64,000 nucleotides of DNA, taken from assembly GCA_021779935.1 (NCBI GenBank), contig JAJXZT010000016.1:124001-188000 (forward strand), in the 5' to 3' direction. The position numbers and the translations under genes are program-made. Of this stretch, positions 18,196-27,725 are shown one piece after another. Source of the DNA: Acidobacteriota bacterium (lineage in GTDB: Bacteria > Acidobacteriota > Terriglobia > Terriglobales > Acidobacteriaceae). The notes under the pieces are model-generated. The model saw only the letters and a program-made list of their open reading frames with translations, had not been told where the DNA came from and ran no database searches. Every line of letters begins with the position of its first letter. The first letter of the stretch is position 1.

Positions 18196-18296
18196 GGAGG
18201 CCTCCGAAGAGTTGGAGGAGAAGGATAGTGGAATCAGGGGGAGAGGTGCAAGAGCAGTGCTTAGCTTTTGGCTCTTGGCGGTTAGCAAGTGGGGAT

Positions 18297-18322
18297 AGTT
18301 TCAAGTTTCGAGTTTCGAGAAA
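18297..18322. repeat. Quasi-tandem stutter repeat (TTTCAAGTTTCGAGTTTCGAG)
   Basis: AGTTTC is repeated three times in AGTTTCAAGTTTCGAGTTTC. It leads directly into an A-rich string and hairpin module D1. Confidence 0.55.
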
Positions 18323-18337
18323 GAACAAAAACAAAAG

Positions 18338-18526
18338 CCCCACCCTGTCGCGAACGGCGCGCGACAAGGGTAGGGCACGAGGACAGTCACGAGTCGCTAG
18401 TCACGAGTCTCGAAAAAAGCAAAGGCCCCACGTTCGCCGCCAAAAGCGGGCCGCGAACGTGGGGCACCCGAATCGGAAGTTGTCAGCCAATCCCATGCAA
18501 GCAACGGAAGCTTGCATGGGCCACCC
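18338..18526 (-). repeat. Three hairpin modules of the GGGGCACC family (D1-D3) with a stutter repeat between
   Basis: D1 spans 18338-18378 (arms TGTCGCG/CGCGACA inside CCCCACCC...GGGTAGGGCAC). D2 spans 18426-18469 (perfect 12 bp stem CCCCACGTTCGC/GCGAACGTGGGG, then CACCC). D3 spans 18492-18526 (11 bp stem CCCATGCAAGC/GCTTGCATGGG, then CCACCC). Between D1 and D2, 18385-18411 holds two copies of AGTCACGAGTC. On the minus strand D1 and D2 are followed by T-rich runs (GCTTTTGTTTTTGTTC, CTTTGCTTTTTTCG), so they could terminate the BNR-protein transcript. D2 shares its arms with A1, and D3 shares its GCTTGCATGGG arm with A2. Confidence 0.78.
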
Positions 18527-18532
18527 AAACAG

Positions 18533-21500
18533 CTAAGGCTTGATCTCCGGCAGGTTTGCTTTCTGCAACTGCGTGTTGAGGTCGCGGAGGTCCGTGGTAC
18601 GGAAGGCCTGCCAGCGAGACATGAGTTTGAGGAACTGACCGTGGCGCTCGGCGGCAGCCGCCTTGCCCTGAACGGTCGGCGTGGCATCGGCACCCTGGAA
18701 GAGTTCCATAGCCGCCAGCAACGCATCGCGCATTCCAGTGAAGGTGGTCATGGGCGGGCGAGGGCCGAAGCGGACTTTCGGTTCGGCACCGGCAAGCTCA
18801 CTGGCTTTCTTTGCGAATGCATCGAGCGAGGCAGAGAGAACAGTAGCGGACTGGTTTTTCCGCAACTGTTCGACCTGCTGCTGGAGGGAGGCAACGGCTT
18901 CAATGGCACTCTCGGCGGCATTGGCGTCGTCATACATCCGCTTGGACTCGGTGAACTGCTCCTGAAGTCCGGCGAGCGGAGTCTTGACGCGCGGGTCCAT
19001 TTTTACCGTCAAGGGCTCGGTGTACTTGTGGCCGTCGACGATGAGAGTGACGGTGTAGCGGCCGGGCATGGCCCACGGAGAAGTGAGCTGAGGCGCGGTG
19101 TTGTGAGGAACGGCCGCGATGGGGTACTCGGCCGGAACGCCCGGAACCGGCGCGTAGTGCATATCCCAAAGGAAGCGATGCGAACCGGCAGTGGCGAGGA
19201 GCGACTGCGGCGGACGCACCCAATAGTTCGGAATAAGCAGCATGGGGTCGGGGGGCGGAACCGGATCGGCGCTGGAATACCGCCGCACGAGACGTGCGGC
19301 AGCGTCGTGAATTTCAAGCACGACGGGGCCGCTGGGCGCGGTGGAGAGATGGTAGTCGATCATGGCGCCGTCGGGAGGATTCTGGCCGGCGGGGAAGTCG
19401 GGCGGGAGCGGCGTGTCGGTGTTCATGTCCCAGCGGACGCGGTAGGCGGCCTGGGGACGGAAGAGAGTGGCCGGTGCGGCCTCGACCTTGGCATCGAACT
19501 GGCGCAGCGGGGTGATGTTGTCGAGAATCCAGAAGCCGCGACCGTGGGTGGCGACATCGAGATCGTCCTTGTGAATGATGAGATCGCGAATCGAGCTGGC
19601 GGGCATGTTGAGGCGCAACGACTGCCAGTGATCGCCATCATCAAACGAAACGTAAACGGCGTTCTCGGTTCCGGCAAAGAGCAGGCCCTTGCGAACCGGG
19701 TCCTCGCGGACGACGTTGACGTTTTCATCGGAGGGAATGCCGTTGGTGATCAGCGTCCAGGTCTTGCCGCCGTCGTGCGTGCGGTAGATATATGGATGCA
19801 GATCGTCGAGGCGGATGGTGTTGACGGCGGCGTAGGCGGTTTGCTGGTCAAAGTGACCGGCGTCAATGATGGAGACTTTTTGCCACGCGCTGAGCTGCTT
19901 GGGCGTGACGTTAGTCCAGTGAGCACCGCCATCATGCGTGACCTGAATGTTGCCGTCGTCGGTGCCGACCCAGATGAGGCCGGCGTTGAGAGGCGAGGGA
20001 GCGACGGTATAGATGACGCCGCGCTGGATGGGCGCAGCGGATTTCCGGTCGCTGAACTTGCCGACGCTGGCGGGAACGGCGTAGGTCTTGCGCGTGAGGT
20101 CTGGGCTGATCTTCTGCCAGCTCATGCCGCCGTTCGCGGTCTTCCACAAAGTGTTGGAAGCGAAATAGAGGATGTGCGGATCGATGGGTGAAAAGACGAT
20201 GGGCTCGGTGCGCACGACGCGATAGTCCGGAGAGCGGAAGGGCACGGGCGCAACGTCCTGCGCCTGTCCGGTACGACGGTCATAGCGGGTGAGCTTGCCA
20301 CCGAAGATGATGTCGGGATCGAGAGGATCAGGCACGACGTAGCCGTACTCCTCGGCGGCGACCGGATGCCAGTCGCGAATGGTGATCTCGCCATCGTTGC
20401 CGCGAGTGGAGATGCAGACGGAGCCGCTCTCCTGCTGTCCGCTACAGAGGCGGTAAGGGAAAGCATTGTCAGCGGCGATGTGATAAAGCTGGGCCGTGGG
20501 CTGGTTGTACCAGGAGCTCCAGGACTTGCCGCCATTGACGGTGATGATGGCTCCCTGGTCGCCGACGAGAAGAATGATCCGGGGATTGTTGGGATTGATC
20601 CACATGTTCTGGTAGTCGTCGCCGCCGGGAGCGCCGCGGACACCAGTCCAGGTTTTGCCGCCGTCGGTGGAGCGCCAAGTGACGATGCTGGTCATCCAAA
20701 GAGTGTCGGCATTCTTGGGATCAACCTTGGGGACTGGAAGGTCGCCGCCACCGATGCGCGTGGCCGGGCGCGGGTCGGTGGTGGCCAGAGTCCAGGTGGC
20801 GCCAGCGTCATCCGAACGATAGATGCCAACGGTGTGGTCGTCAGCGACCGAGGCGTAGAGGCGATTGGGATCGCTGGGCGCAACGGCGATGTAAGCCTGA
20901 ATGATGCCCGCAGGCAATCCCTTGCTCAACTCCTGCCAGGTATTTCCGCCATCGGTGGATTTGTAAATGCCGCCGCCGGTGCCGTTCCACGCTGCGTTTT
21001 CCCACGGACCTTCGCGGGCTTCCCAGAGAGTGGCGTAAACGGTGTTGGGGTCGGATGGGTCGATCTGGACATCGTTGGCGCCGATGTTCTCGCTCTTGTA
21101 GAGAACCTTCTGGAAGGTCTTGCCGCCATCGGTAGAGCGATAGATGCCGCGCTCGGGGTTGGGACCGTAAGGATGACCGGCGACGGCGACGAAAAGACGC
21201 TCGGGGTTACGAGGATCGACGGCGATCTGCGAGATCTGCTGACCTTCGCGAAGGCCGAGATGAGTCCAGGTCTTGCCGGCGTTGGTGGACTTGTACACGC
21301 CGTCGCCGACGGAGAGGTCGGGACGGTGGAGGCCCTCGCCGCTACCGACATAAACAATGTTGGGATCGGACGGAGCGACGGCCACGGTGCCGATGGAACC
21401 GGTGGGTTCCTTGTCGAAGATGGGCTTCCAGGTGCGTCCGTAGTCGGTGGTCTTCCAGACGCCGCCGTCACAAACACCTATATAGAAGACGTTGGGCTGG

Positions 21501-21670
21501 CTGGGTACGCCAGAGGCGCCGCGCGTGCGGCCGCCGCGATAGGGTCCGATGCCGCGCCAATGGAGCGCGCCGGACACATCCTGAATATTCTGCGCGATGG
21601 CTGACGAAACCAATGCGGTGCAGAGAGCAAGCAAGATCGCGCCCGAGAAATGACGCCAATTCCTTTTCAC
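18533..21670 (-). CDS. Large exported BNR/sortilin-like beta-propeller protein
   Basis: A 1045-residue protein. A signal peptide (about 1-26, ending SSAIAQ) is followed by two propellers built from Asp-box repeats. At least eleven S-x-D-x-G-x-x-W copies are visible, for example STNAGKTW, STDGGKTF, STDGGNTW, SDDAGATW, STDGGKTW, THDGGKTW and SFDDGDHW. A C-terminal region of about 250 residues has Ig-like and helical segments. This VPS10/sortilin-like architecture is common in Acidobacteriota and often called 'glycosyl hydrolase', although no catalytic residues are evident. GTG at 21670 is chosen because GGAGG lies about 8 nt upstream and the signal peptide starts there. The function is probably extracellular binding. 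Confidence 0.85.
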   Translation of the reverse strand: MKRNWRHFSGAILLALCTALVSSAIAQNIQDVSGALHWRGIGPYRGGRTRGASGVPSQPNVFYIGVCDGGVWKTTDYGRTWKPIFDKEPTGSIGTVAVAPSDPNIVYVGSGEGLHRPDLSVGDGVYKSTNAGKTWTHLGLREGQQISQIAVDPRNPERLFVAVAGHPYGPNPERGIYRSTDGGKTFQKVLYKSENIGANDVQIDPSDPNTVYATLWEAREGPWENAAWNGTGGGIYKSTDGGNTWQELSKGLPAGIIQAYIAVAPSDPNRLYASVADDHTVGIYRSDDAGATWTLATTDPRPATRIGGGDLPVPKVDPKNADTLWMTSIVTWRSTDGGKTWTGVRGAPGGDDYQNMWINPNNPRIILLVGDQGAIITVNGGKSWSSWYNQPTAQLYHIAADNAFPYRLCSGQQESGSVCISTRGNDGEITIRDWHPVAAEEYGYVVPDPLDPDIIFGGKLTRYDRRTGQAQDVAPVPFRSPDYRVVRTEPIVFSPIDPHILYFASNTLWKTANGGMSWQKISPDLTRKTYAVPASVGKFSDRKSAAPIQRGVIYTVAPSPLNAGLIWVGTDDGNIQVTHDGGAHWTNVTPKQLSAWQKVSIIDAGHFDQQTAYAAVNTIRLDDLHPYIYRTHDGGKTWTLITNGIPSDENVNVVREDPVRKGLLFAGTENAVYVSFDDGDHWQSLRLNMPASSIRDLIIHKDDLDVATHGRGFWILDNITPLRQFDAKVEAAPATLFRPQAAYRVRWDMNTDTPLPPDFPAGQNPPDGAMIDYHLSTAPSGPVVLEIHDAAARLVRRYSSADPVPPPDPMLLIPNYWVRPPQSLLATAGSHRFLWDMHYAPVPGVPAEYPIAAVPHNTAPQLTSPWAMPGRYTVTLIVDGHKYTEPLTVKMDPRVKTPLAGLQEQFTESKRMYDDANAAESAIEAVASLQQQVEQLRKNQSATVLSASLDAFAKKASELAGAEPKVRFGPRPPMTTFTGMRDALLAAMELFQGADATPTVQGKAAAAERHGQFLKLMSRWQAFRTTDLRDLNTQLQKANLPEIKP

Positions 21671-21857
21671 GATTCCCCTCCGAAGTGATAGGAGCATACA
21701 GCACGTTGCGTGGACAGTGGTACGTGGATGGTTGCAGAAGACACGACCGACGATTGTACTCATCCCGGGGCGACATGTGTACTGGGTCTTCCGTGCCATG
21801 CGCGGGGCAAGAAAAAGGGCCGCCAGAGAGGGGCGGCCCCAGTGTCAGTGGTTGAGA

Positions 21858-24800
21858 TTACTGCATGTGCAACTCAACGGTCTTGATCTCATAGGGTGAA
21901 GTCGGGACGATGACGGTCGACTTATCGGCGGTCATGACGAGCGGATGCTCGGGCTTCTCCATGAGGTTGGTTTCTTCGGCGGAGACGACTCCGGCGGGCA
22001 CCTTGAGATGGACGTCCGTCTTCTGGCCGGCCCACTCGTAGAAGCGAACGATGAGGTTGTTGCCGTCCTCGGACCGCTTGACGGCGGTGATGACGACGTT
22101 GCTGGCGTCCGTGCTGAAGAACGAATGCGACGCAGGCAACGGGCCACGATGAGGCTCCATGGGCACGGCGATGAGCGGGAAATTAAGGTCGCGCGCCTGC
22201 TGCACGGTGAGCGCCTGCTTCCAGGAGCCGCCGTGGGGATAGAGCGCGTAGGTGAACTCGTGGTGGCCCTGATCGGTGTTGGGATCGGGCCAGGTGGGGG
22301 CGCGAAGCAGCGAGAGACGGAGCACGTTGTCCTTGGCGTCATATCCGTACTTGCTGGCGTTGAGCAGACTGAAGCCGTGCGTGGCGTCAGAGAGATCGGC
22401 CCAGCGCAGGGCAGGCACTTCAAACTGCGCCTTCTCGCGTGGAGTGTTGCGAATGGTGGGACGTTCGATGGAGCCATAAGGAATCTCGAACGTCGCGTTG
22501 TCGTTGTGGGCACTGAGCGGGAAAGCAACTTTCAAAAGAAGATGCTTAGCGTGCCAATCGGCCGACATGCGGACATCAACGCGATCGATGCCGGGATACA
22601 TGGTGATGTCCTGCACGAACGAGGAGCCCTCGTAGTGTTTCTTGACGCGAATGACGGCGCGGAGCGGTGAGTTTTCGACAAGCTTGACCTCGTCGGCCTG
22701 CATGAGATCCCAGTGATGGTCAATGAAATCGGCGTCAATATTCCATGCGTCCCACTTCTGGGGCTTATCGACAAAGATCTGAAGCAGGTTGCCGCAGGGC
22801 TTGCCGGAGGGCGTGAGCGCGGGAGCACCGGGGCCGGGAACGGCAGGGGCGAGAGTCTCGGTGTTGCTGCGCTTGTCGTAGAGACTAGTGATGCAGCCGG
22901 TCTGCGGATCGACAGCGAGGCGGAGGAATTCGTTTTCAAGCAGATCGGGCTTGGCGACGAGATCGGTCTTCACCGGACGCGCGACGGCAGAGGGCACGAG
23001 CTTGATGACTTCGTAGCCAATGGCCGGGACGTTCTCGGCAAGGATGCGCAGTTTGGCGCGATTAGTCTGCGGATCGTTGGAGAGAATCTCCACGGGCAGG
23101 GATTTGCCGTCGGGCGCGATGGCCGAGAGGTGTTGCACACGGCCAGGGAACTGGACTTCGGCGTCAACTTCATCCGAGCGAGCCCAGGAGAGCGGGTTAA
23201 AGACGAGAACGGACGTCGACGGAGTGTTGACGCGCGCGGCGAGATCGGAGAGGGCGGTGCGCTCGATCTTGTGGCCGATGAGCTTGACCTCTTCGTACTT
23301 GCGGGCGGCGTCCACGTAATTGACGGCGATGCCGGAGCCGGGAAGGATGTCGTGGAACTGGTTGAAGAGGACTTTCTTCCACGCGGTGTCGAAGAGCGGG
23401 TGCGGATAGGCGGCCCCGAAGAGCGAATCGATGGAGGCGAGCTTCTCGGCGTTGAGCATCAACACTTCGCTCTGGCGATTGCGGCGCTTCTCCTCTGATT
23501 GCGTGGTCTGCACGCCACGGTGGTATTCGAGGTAGAGCTCGCTGTCCCAGGTGGGAACCTTGAGCTCGGGCAGGCGCTTGTCGATGTCGCGGAAGAATTC
23601 GCCGGCGGTGCCGAACTTGATGTTGGGGAAGACAACGCCGGGTTTTTCCCACTCAGCGGCGGTGTCGAGATCGAGACGCGTGGGGCCACCACCGTGGTCG
23701 CCAACGCCGAAGAGATACATCATCTCCAGCTCGCCGGGCTTGGCGAGGTTCTTGCCAGCATCGAGTTTCCACATGGGCGGCGCGTACATGGCGACGTCAC
23801 CGGCCATGCGCACGGGTTCGATGGGGTTGGCGTAGTCGTGCGGGAAATAGGTGAGGAGGCGGCTGCCATCGGGAGCTTCCCACCAGAAGAGCTTGTAAGG
23901 AAACTTGGTGGTGTCGTTCCAGTAGATCTTCTGGGTGACGAAGTAATCGATACCGGAGCGTTTGTAAATCTGCGGCAACTGCCAGTTGTAACCAAACGAG
24001 TCGGGGTTCCAGCCGATGTTTACGTCGACGCCGAAGTTCTTTTCGAAATAGCGCTTGCCGTAGAGAATCTGGCGGACGAGCGATTCGCCGGAGGGAAGAT
24101 TGAGATCGGGTTCGACCCACATGCCGCCGACAATCTCCCAGCGGCCTTCCTTGACGCGCTGCTGAATTTCCTTGAAGAGGTCAGGATATTTTTCCTGCAT
24201 CCAGGCATAGGTCTGCGCGGTGGCCATGGTGAAGGTGAGGTCGGGATATTCGCGCATGAGCTGAAGTGCGCTGGTGAAGGTGTTGCGCACGACTTCGACG
24301 GTTTCGGTCCAGGGCCAGAGCCACGCCATGTCGATGTGCGAGTTGCCGACGCAGCGAATACTGAACTGCTTGAGATAGGGGCGCAGGGCTTCCATGTCCT
24401 GCTGAGCCTGGCGAAGAGAAGCGTCGAAGGCGGCCTGGTCGCCACGGTCGAGCGCGGCGATGTCGATGGCCTTGACGACGGCGTCGAGCTGCCGGTCGCG
24501 CGCCTGCTTGCCGCTGTCATAGGCATCGATGACGGGACGCGCGGAGAGCACTTCAAGGCGCAAGATGCCGGGATCGGGACGGTTGGCGGCGGCGTGAATG
24601 ACGAGCTGCGCGCGATAAAGACGCGTGGGCACGTTGTTGCCGACGATCTGCACGGCGATGACGAACTTCTGCCCGGGCTGTGCGTTTTCAGTGAGCGTGA
24701 TGGGAAGCTGCGTGTCTTCGTCGGTGCGTCCGATGAGCGAGCCGTTGGAAAAAGTGGCGACATGGATGGCGTCGTTGCTGGTGAAGGCGAGGTCGAGATC

Positions 24801-25118
24801 GACGCGCGTGCCGCGCAGATCGTAACCGTTGAGCTGCTCGGGGATGACGATGGTGTGACGCATCCAGCGCGAGCCGTCAGACCAGGGCTCGTTGACCTTG
24901 GCAGCGTTCCAGACGGCGTCAGAGAGGTCGGGATTCTCGCCGTGCGGAAGATCGGCGGGATGGGTACGCCAATCGGGAAGAGGCACGGCGGTGATGGAGT
25001 ACAGACGGTCAAGCACCGGCTTGTAAGGATCGCTGGCGGCTGAAGCGGAAGTTTGGGCCGCCAAGGAAACGGCAACAAGGGCAGACAGCAGGAGCACTAC
25101 GAAAAGACGATGTCTCAT
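21858..25118 (-). CDS. Exported GH38 alpha-mannosidase
   Basis: A 1086-residue protein. A signal peptide (about 1-21, AVSLAAQ) is followed by an N-terminal jelly-roll region (about 60-190), the GH38 catalytic domain, and C-terminal beta domains. Zinc-binding His261 and Asp263 lie in NSHIDMAWLWPW, and the likely nucleophile Asp373 lies in GWNPDSFGYN. It would remove alpha-mannose from oligosaccharides or glycoproteins in the periplasm or outside. ATG 25118 (MRHRL) follows GGAGAAGCC; the six extra upstream residues are discarded. It is divergent from a sugar porter and a ROK kinase, forming a plausible mannose-using module. Confidence 0.9.
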   Translation of the reverse strand: MRHRLFVVLLLSALVAVSLAAQTSASAASDPYKPVLDRLYSITAVPLPDWRTHPADLPHGENPDLSDAVWNAAKVNEPWSDGSRWMRHTIVIPEQLNGYDLRGTRVDLDLAFTSNDAIHVATFSNGSLIGRTDEDTQLPITLTENAQPGQKFVIAVQIVGNNVPTRLYRAQLVIHAAANRPDPGILRLEVLSARPVIDAYDSGKQARDRQLDAVVKAIDIAALDRGDQAAFDASLRQAQQDMEALRPYLKQFSIRCVGNSHIDMAWLWPWTETVEVVRNTFTSALQLMREYPDLTFTMATAQTYAWMQEKYPDLFKEIQQRVKEGRWEIVGGMWVEPDLNLPSGESLVRQILYGKRYFEKNFGVDVNIGWNPDSFGYNWQLPQIYKRSGIDYFVTQKIYWNDTTKFPYKLFWWEAPDGSRLLTYFPHDYANPIEPVRMAGDVAMYAPPMWKLDAGKNLAKPGELEMMYLFGVGDHGGGPTRLDLDTAAEWEKPGVVFPNIKFGTAGEFFRDIDKRLPELKVPTWDSELYLEYHRGVQTTQSEEKRRNRQSEVLMLNAEKLASIDSLFGAAYPHPLFDTAWKKVLFNQFHDILPGSGIAVNYVDAARKYEEVKLIGHKIERTALSDLAARVNTPSTSVLVFNPLSWARSDEVDAEVQFPGRVQHLSAIAPDGKSLPVEILSNDPQTNRAKLRILAENVPAIGYEVIKLVPSAVARPVKTDLVAKPDLLENEFLRLAVDPQTGCITSLYDKRSNTETLAPAVPGPGAPALTPSGKPCGNLLQIFVDKPQKWDAWNIDADFIDHHWDLMQADEVKLVENSPLRAVIRVKKHYEGSSFVQDITMYPGIDRVDVRMSADWHAKHLLLKVAFPLSAHNDNATFEIPYGSIERPTIRNTPREKAQFEVPALRWADLSDATHGFSLLNASKYGYDAKDNVLRLSLLRAPTWPDPNTDQGHHEFTYALYPHGGSWKQALTVQQARDLNFPLIAVPMEPHRGPLPASHSFFSTDASNVVITAVKRSEDGNNLIVRFYEWAGQKTDVHLKVPAGVVSAEETNLMEKPEHPLVMTADKSTVIVPTSPYEIKTVELHMQ

Positions 25119-25374
25119 GGCTTCTCCAGACAGCAATAGATAGAGACCCTGCGCAGGATGTCAGTTGCAGGATCGAACGGCACGCAGCAGGCAGTCATAA
25201 AGAATGGGCACGCTTGAACAAAGGAAGTGTACTCCAAGAACGCAACCTTCCTGCCTTCGAAAAACGCGCCAGTGCCGGGAAAGGCTTGCAATCCGTGACG
25301 CGAGAGGCTTCAATAGAGGGCTGCCGGAAACGAGTTACGGGCATACTTCCAGGAAAGGTCAAATTTCCCAAATC
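25119..25374. other. Divergent intergenic region, GH38 / sugar porter
   Basis: 256 bp between two divergent start codons. An open frame runs through it on the + strand but encodes no transporter-like sequence. I see no clear sigma-70 boxes or operator. Confidence 0.4.
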
Positions 25375-26703
25375 ATGAAACCGAACCCCTACTTGATGAA
25401 GAGCATCGTTGTGGGCGCGCTGGGCGGCTTGCTCTTTGGATTCGACACGGCGGTGATCGCCGGAACGGCACACGCGGTATCCGCACTCTTTGGACTTTCC
25501 GCGGGACAATGGGGATTTACGGTTTCAGCGGCGCTGTGGGGAACGGTGATCGGCGCGATGTTTGCCGGCATTCCGGGCGACAAGATTGGCGGACGAGACA
25601 CGCTGCGGATTACGGCGGCACTGTATGTGGTGTCGGCGGTGGGCTGCGCACTGGCGACGAACTGGCCGATGCTGGTGATGTTCCGGTTCATTGGAGGACT
25701 GGGAATCGGCGGATCGTCGGTGGTAGGACCGGTGTACCTGGCGGAGCTGGCCCCGGCGAAGGTTCGAGGGCGGCTGGTGGGAACGTTCCAGATCAACATC
25801 GTGGTGGGAATTCTGCTGGCGTATTTGTCGAACTACTTCATCGGCAGATTGCAACTGGGCGCGCATGAGTGGCGGTGGCAACTGGGAGTTGCGGGGATTC
25901 CGGCGCTGTTGTTCCTGCTGATGCTGTTTGGGATTCCGCACAGCCCGCGCTGGCTGGTGACGAAGAATCGTACGGCAGAGGCGGGGAAAGTACTCGGGTT
26001 GCTGGGCACTCCCGACGCGACGGCCGAGCTGCAGGAGATCGTGGAGTCGGTACATTTCACGGCGAGCGCGCCGACGGAAGCGCTGTTTTCGCGGAAATAT
26101 CGCTTCCCGATCTTTCTGGCCGTGAGTATCGCGATGTTCAACCAACTGGCGGGGATCAACGCGATCCTGTATTACCTGAATAGCATTTTCATGCACGCGG
26201 GATTCAGCAAGATGTCCGCCGATCGGCAAGCCGTGGCCATAGGCCTGACGAACCTGGTGGCAACGCTGCTGGCGATGAGCGTGATTGACAAGATGGGAAG
26301 AAAGACGCTGCTGCTGATCGGATCAGTAGGCACGGCGATCTGCCTGGGCGGCGTGGCGGCGATCTTCCAACTGAACAAATATCAGGACAAGCTGCTTTGG
26401 CTGCTGGTGGCATACATCGCATTCTTTGCAATTTCGCAGGGCGCGGTCATCTGGGTGTACATCAGCGAGGTGTTCCCGAACCGGGTGCGCGCCAAGGGGC
26501 AGAGCCTGGGAAGTTCGACGCATTGGGTGATGAACGCAATGATCGCCTGGGGCTTCTCGCTGGTTGCGGCGAAGTCGGGTGCGTATCCGTTCATGTTTTT
26601 TTCGGCCATGATGGTGGTGCAATTCTTCGTCGTGCTGTTCTTCTATCCGGAGACGAAGGGCGTGACGCTGGAGCAGATGCAGCATAAGCTGGGAATCGAA
26701 TAA
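25375..26703 (+). CDS. Sugar porter (MFS, SP family)
   Basis: A 442-residue transporter with twelve predicted membrane helices. Family signatures are GGLLFGFDTAVIAG in helix 1, GDKIGGRDTLR in loop 2-3, GGLGIGGSSVVGPVYLAELAP, PHSPRWLV after helix 6, QLAGINAILYY in helix 7 and FYPETKGVTLE at the C-terminus. It takes up a monosaccharide by proton symport or facilitation across the inner membrane. The ATG at 25375 matches the usual N-terminus; upstream in-frame codons are not conserved-looking. A ROK kinase starts 23 nt downstream and would phosphorylate the imported sugar. Confidence 0.92.
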   Translation: MKPNPYLMKSIVVGALGGLLFGFDTAVIAGTAHAVSALFGLSAGQWGFTVSAALWGTVIGAMFAGIPGDKIGGRDTLRITAALYVVSAVGCALATNWPMLVMFRFIGGLGIGGSSVVGPVYLAELAPAKVRGRLVGTFQINIVVGILLAYLSNYFIGRLQLGAHEWRWQLGVAGIPALLFLLMLFGIPHSPRWLVTKNRTAEAGKVLGLLGTPDATAELQEIVESVHFTASAPTEALFSRKYRFPIFLAVSIAMFNQLAGINAILYYLNSIFMHAGFSKMSADRQAVAIGLTNLVATLLAMSVIDKMGRKTLLLIGSVGTAICLGGVAAIFQLNKYQDKLLWLLVAYIAFFAISQGAVIWVYISEVFPNRVRAKGQSLGSSTHWVMNAMIAWGFSLVAAKSGAYPFMFFSAMMVVQFFVVLFFYPETKGVTLEQMQHKLGIE

Positions 26704-26726
26704 CGAACAGAGGTAGGGGCTCGCCC

Positions 26727-27725
26727 ATGACAACAGAGAAGACGCGCGCATACGCAGCAGTGGATATTGGCGGAACCAAGGTCGCGGCCGGAATCGTGGA
26801 GACCGACGGGACAATCGTCTACCGGACTCGAGTGCCAATGGTAACGACGGAAGGGCCGGATGTGGCGTTCCGTTGCGTGAAGGACGCTCTACAAAATGCG
26901 ATTGCACATGCCGGGGTACGAGAGTTGGTTGCCATCGGCGTGAGCGCGGCAGGCCCTCTGGACCCGCACACGGGAGTGGTGCTGAACCCGCCAAACATGC
27001 CGTGTTGGAGAAATTTTCCGCTGGGAGAGCTGGTGGCGAAGGGGTTCGAACTGCCGGTGACGGTGGAGAACGACGCGAACGCCGCAGGACTGGCGGAAGC
27101 GACGTGGGGTGCGGGCAAGGGATTCCGTAACGTGTTTTACGCCACGGTGGGCACGGGGCTGGGAACTGGCCTGGTGCTGGACGGAAAAATCTACAACGGC
27201 CGCACGGGACTGGCGCCGGAGGCGGGCCACATCACAATCGACTATCGTGGTCCACTGTGCGGATGCGGCAAGCGCGGATGCATCGAGGCGCTGGCTTCGG
27301 GAACAGGCATCGCAAAACGCGCGCGCGCGGCAGTGGCGGCGGGGCGCGGAAATTCCATGATGCTGAAACTGGCGGATGGCGACGAGACGGCGATTACGAC
27401 GGAGATAGTTGCGGGAGCGTGGCGCGCGGGAGACGCGGAGGCGGCCGAAGTCCTGCACGAGACAATGGAACTGCTGACGGTGTGGCTGGGATGCATCATC
27501 GACACCCTGGAGCCGGACGTGATCGTGTTCGGCGGAGGCGTGGGAGAGTTGATGTCGGAGTGGTTCCCGCAGATTTCAGAACTCCTGCCGAAGTGGTGCA
27601 TCAACCAGCGGTGCGGGGAGATTCCGTTGAAGTTGGCGCACTATAACGCGGACGCCGGAATTGCAGGCGCAGCGGCATTGTGCGCGGCACAGGGCGCGCA
27701 CGCAATGGTTTCCGTGGATGACTAA
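26727..27725 (+). CDS. ROK-family sugar kinase (glucokinase-like)
   Basis: A 332-residue kinase. It has the phosphate-binding DIGGTK at 13-18, catalytic Asp116 in VENDANAAG, His168 in EAGHITI and the ROK zinc motif Cys178-x-Cys180-x4-Cys185 (CGCGKRGCIE). It phosphorylates glucose or a related hexose with ATP in the cytoplasm. There is no helix-turn-helix, so it is a kinase and not a ROK repressor. It is cotranscribed with the sugar porter. Confidence 0.9.
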   Translation: MTTEKTRAYAAVDIGGTKVAAGIVETDGTIVYRTRVPMVTTEGPDVAFRCVKDALQNAIAHAGVRELVAIGVSAAGPLDPHTGVVLNPPNMPCWRNFPLGELVAKGFELPVTVENDANAAGLAEATWGAGKGFRNVFYATVGTGLGTGLVLDGKIYNGRTGLAPEAGHITIDYRGPLCGCGKRGCIEALASGTGIAKRARAAVAAGRGNSMMLKLADGDETAITTEIVAGAWRAGDAEAAEVLHETMELLTVWLGCIIDTLEPDVIVFGGGVGELMSEWFPQISELLPKWCINQRCGEIPLKLAHYNADAGIAGAAALCAAQGAHAMVSVDD

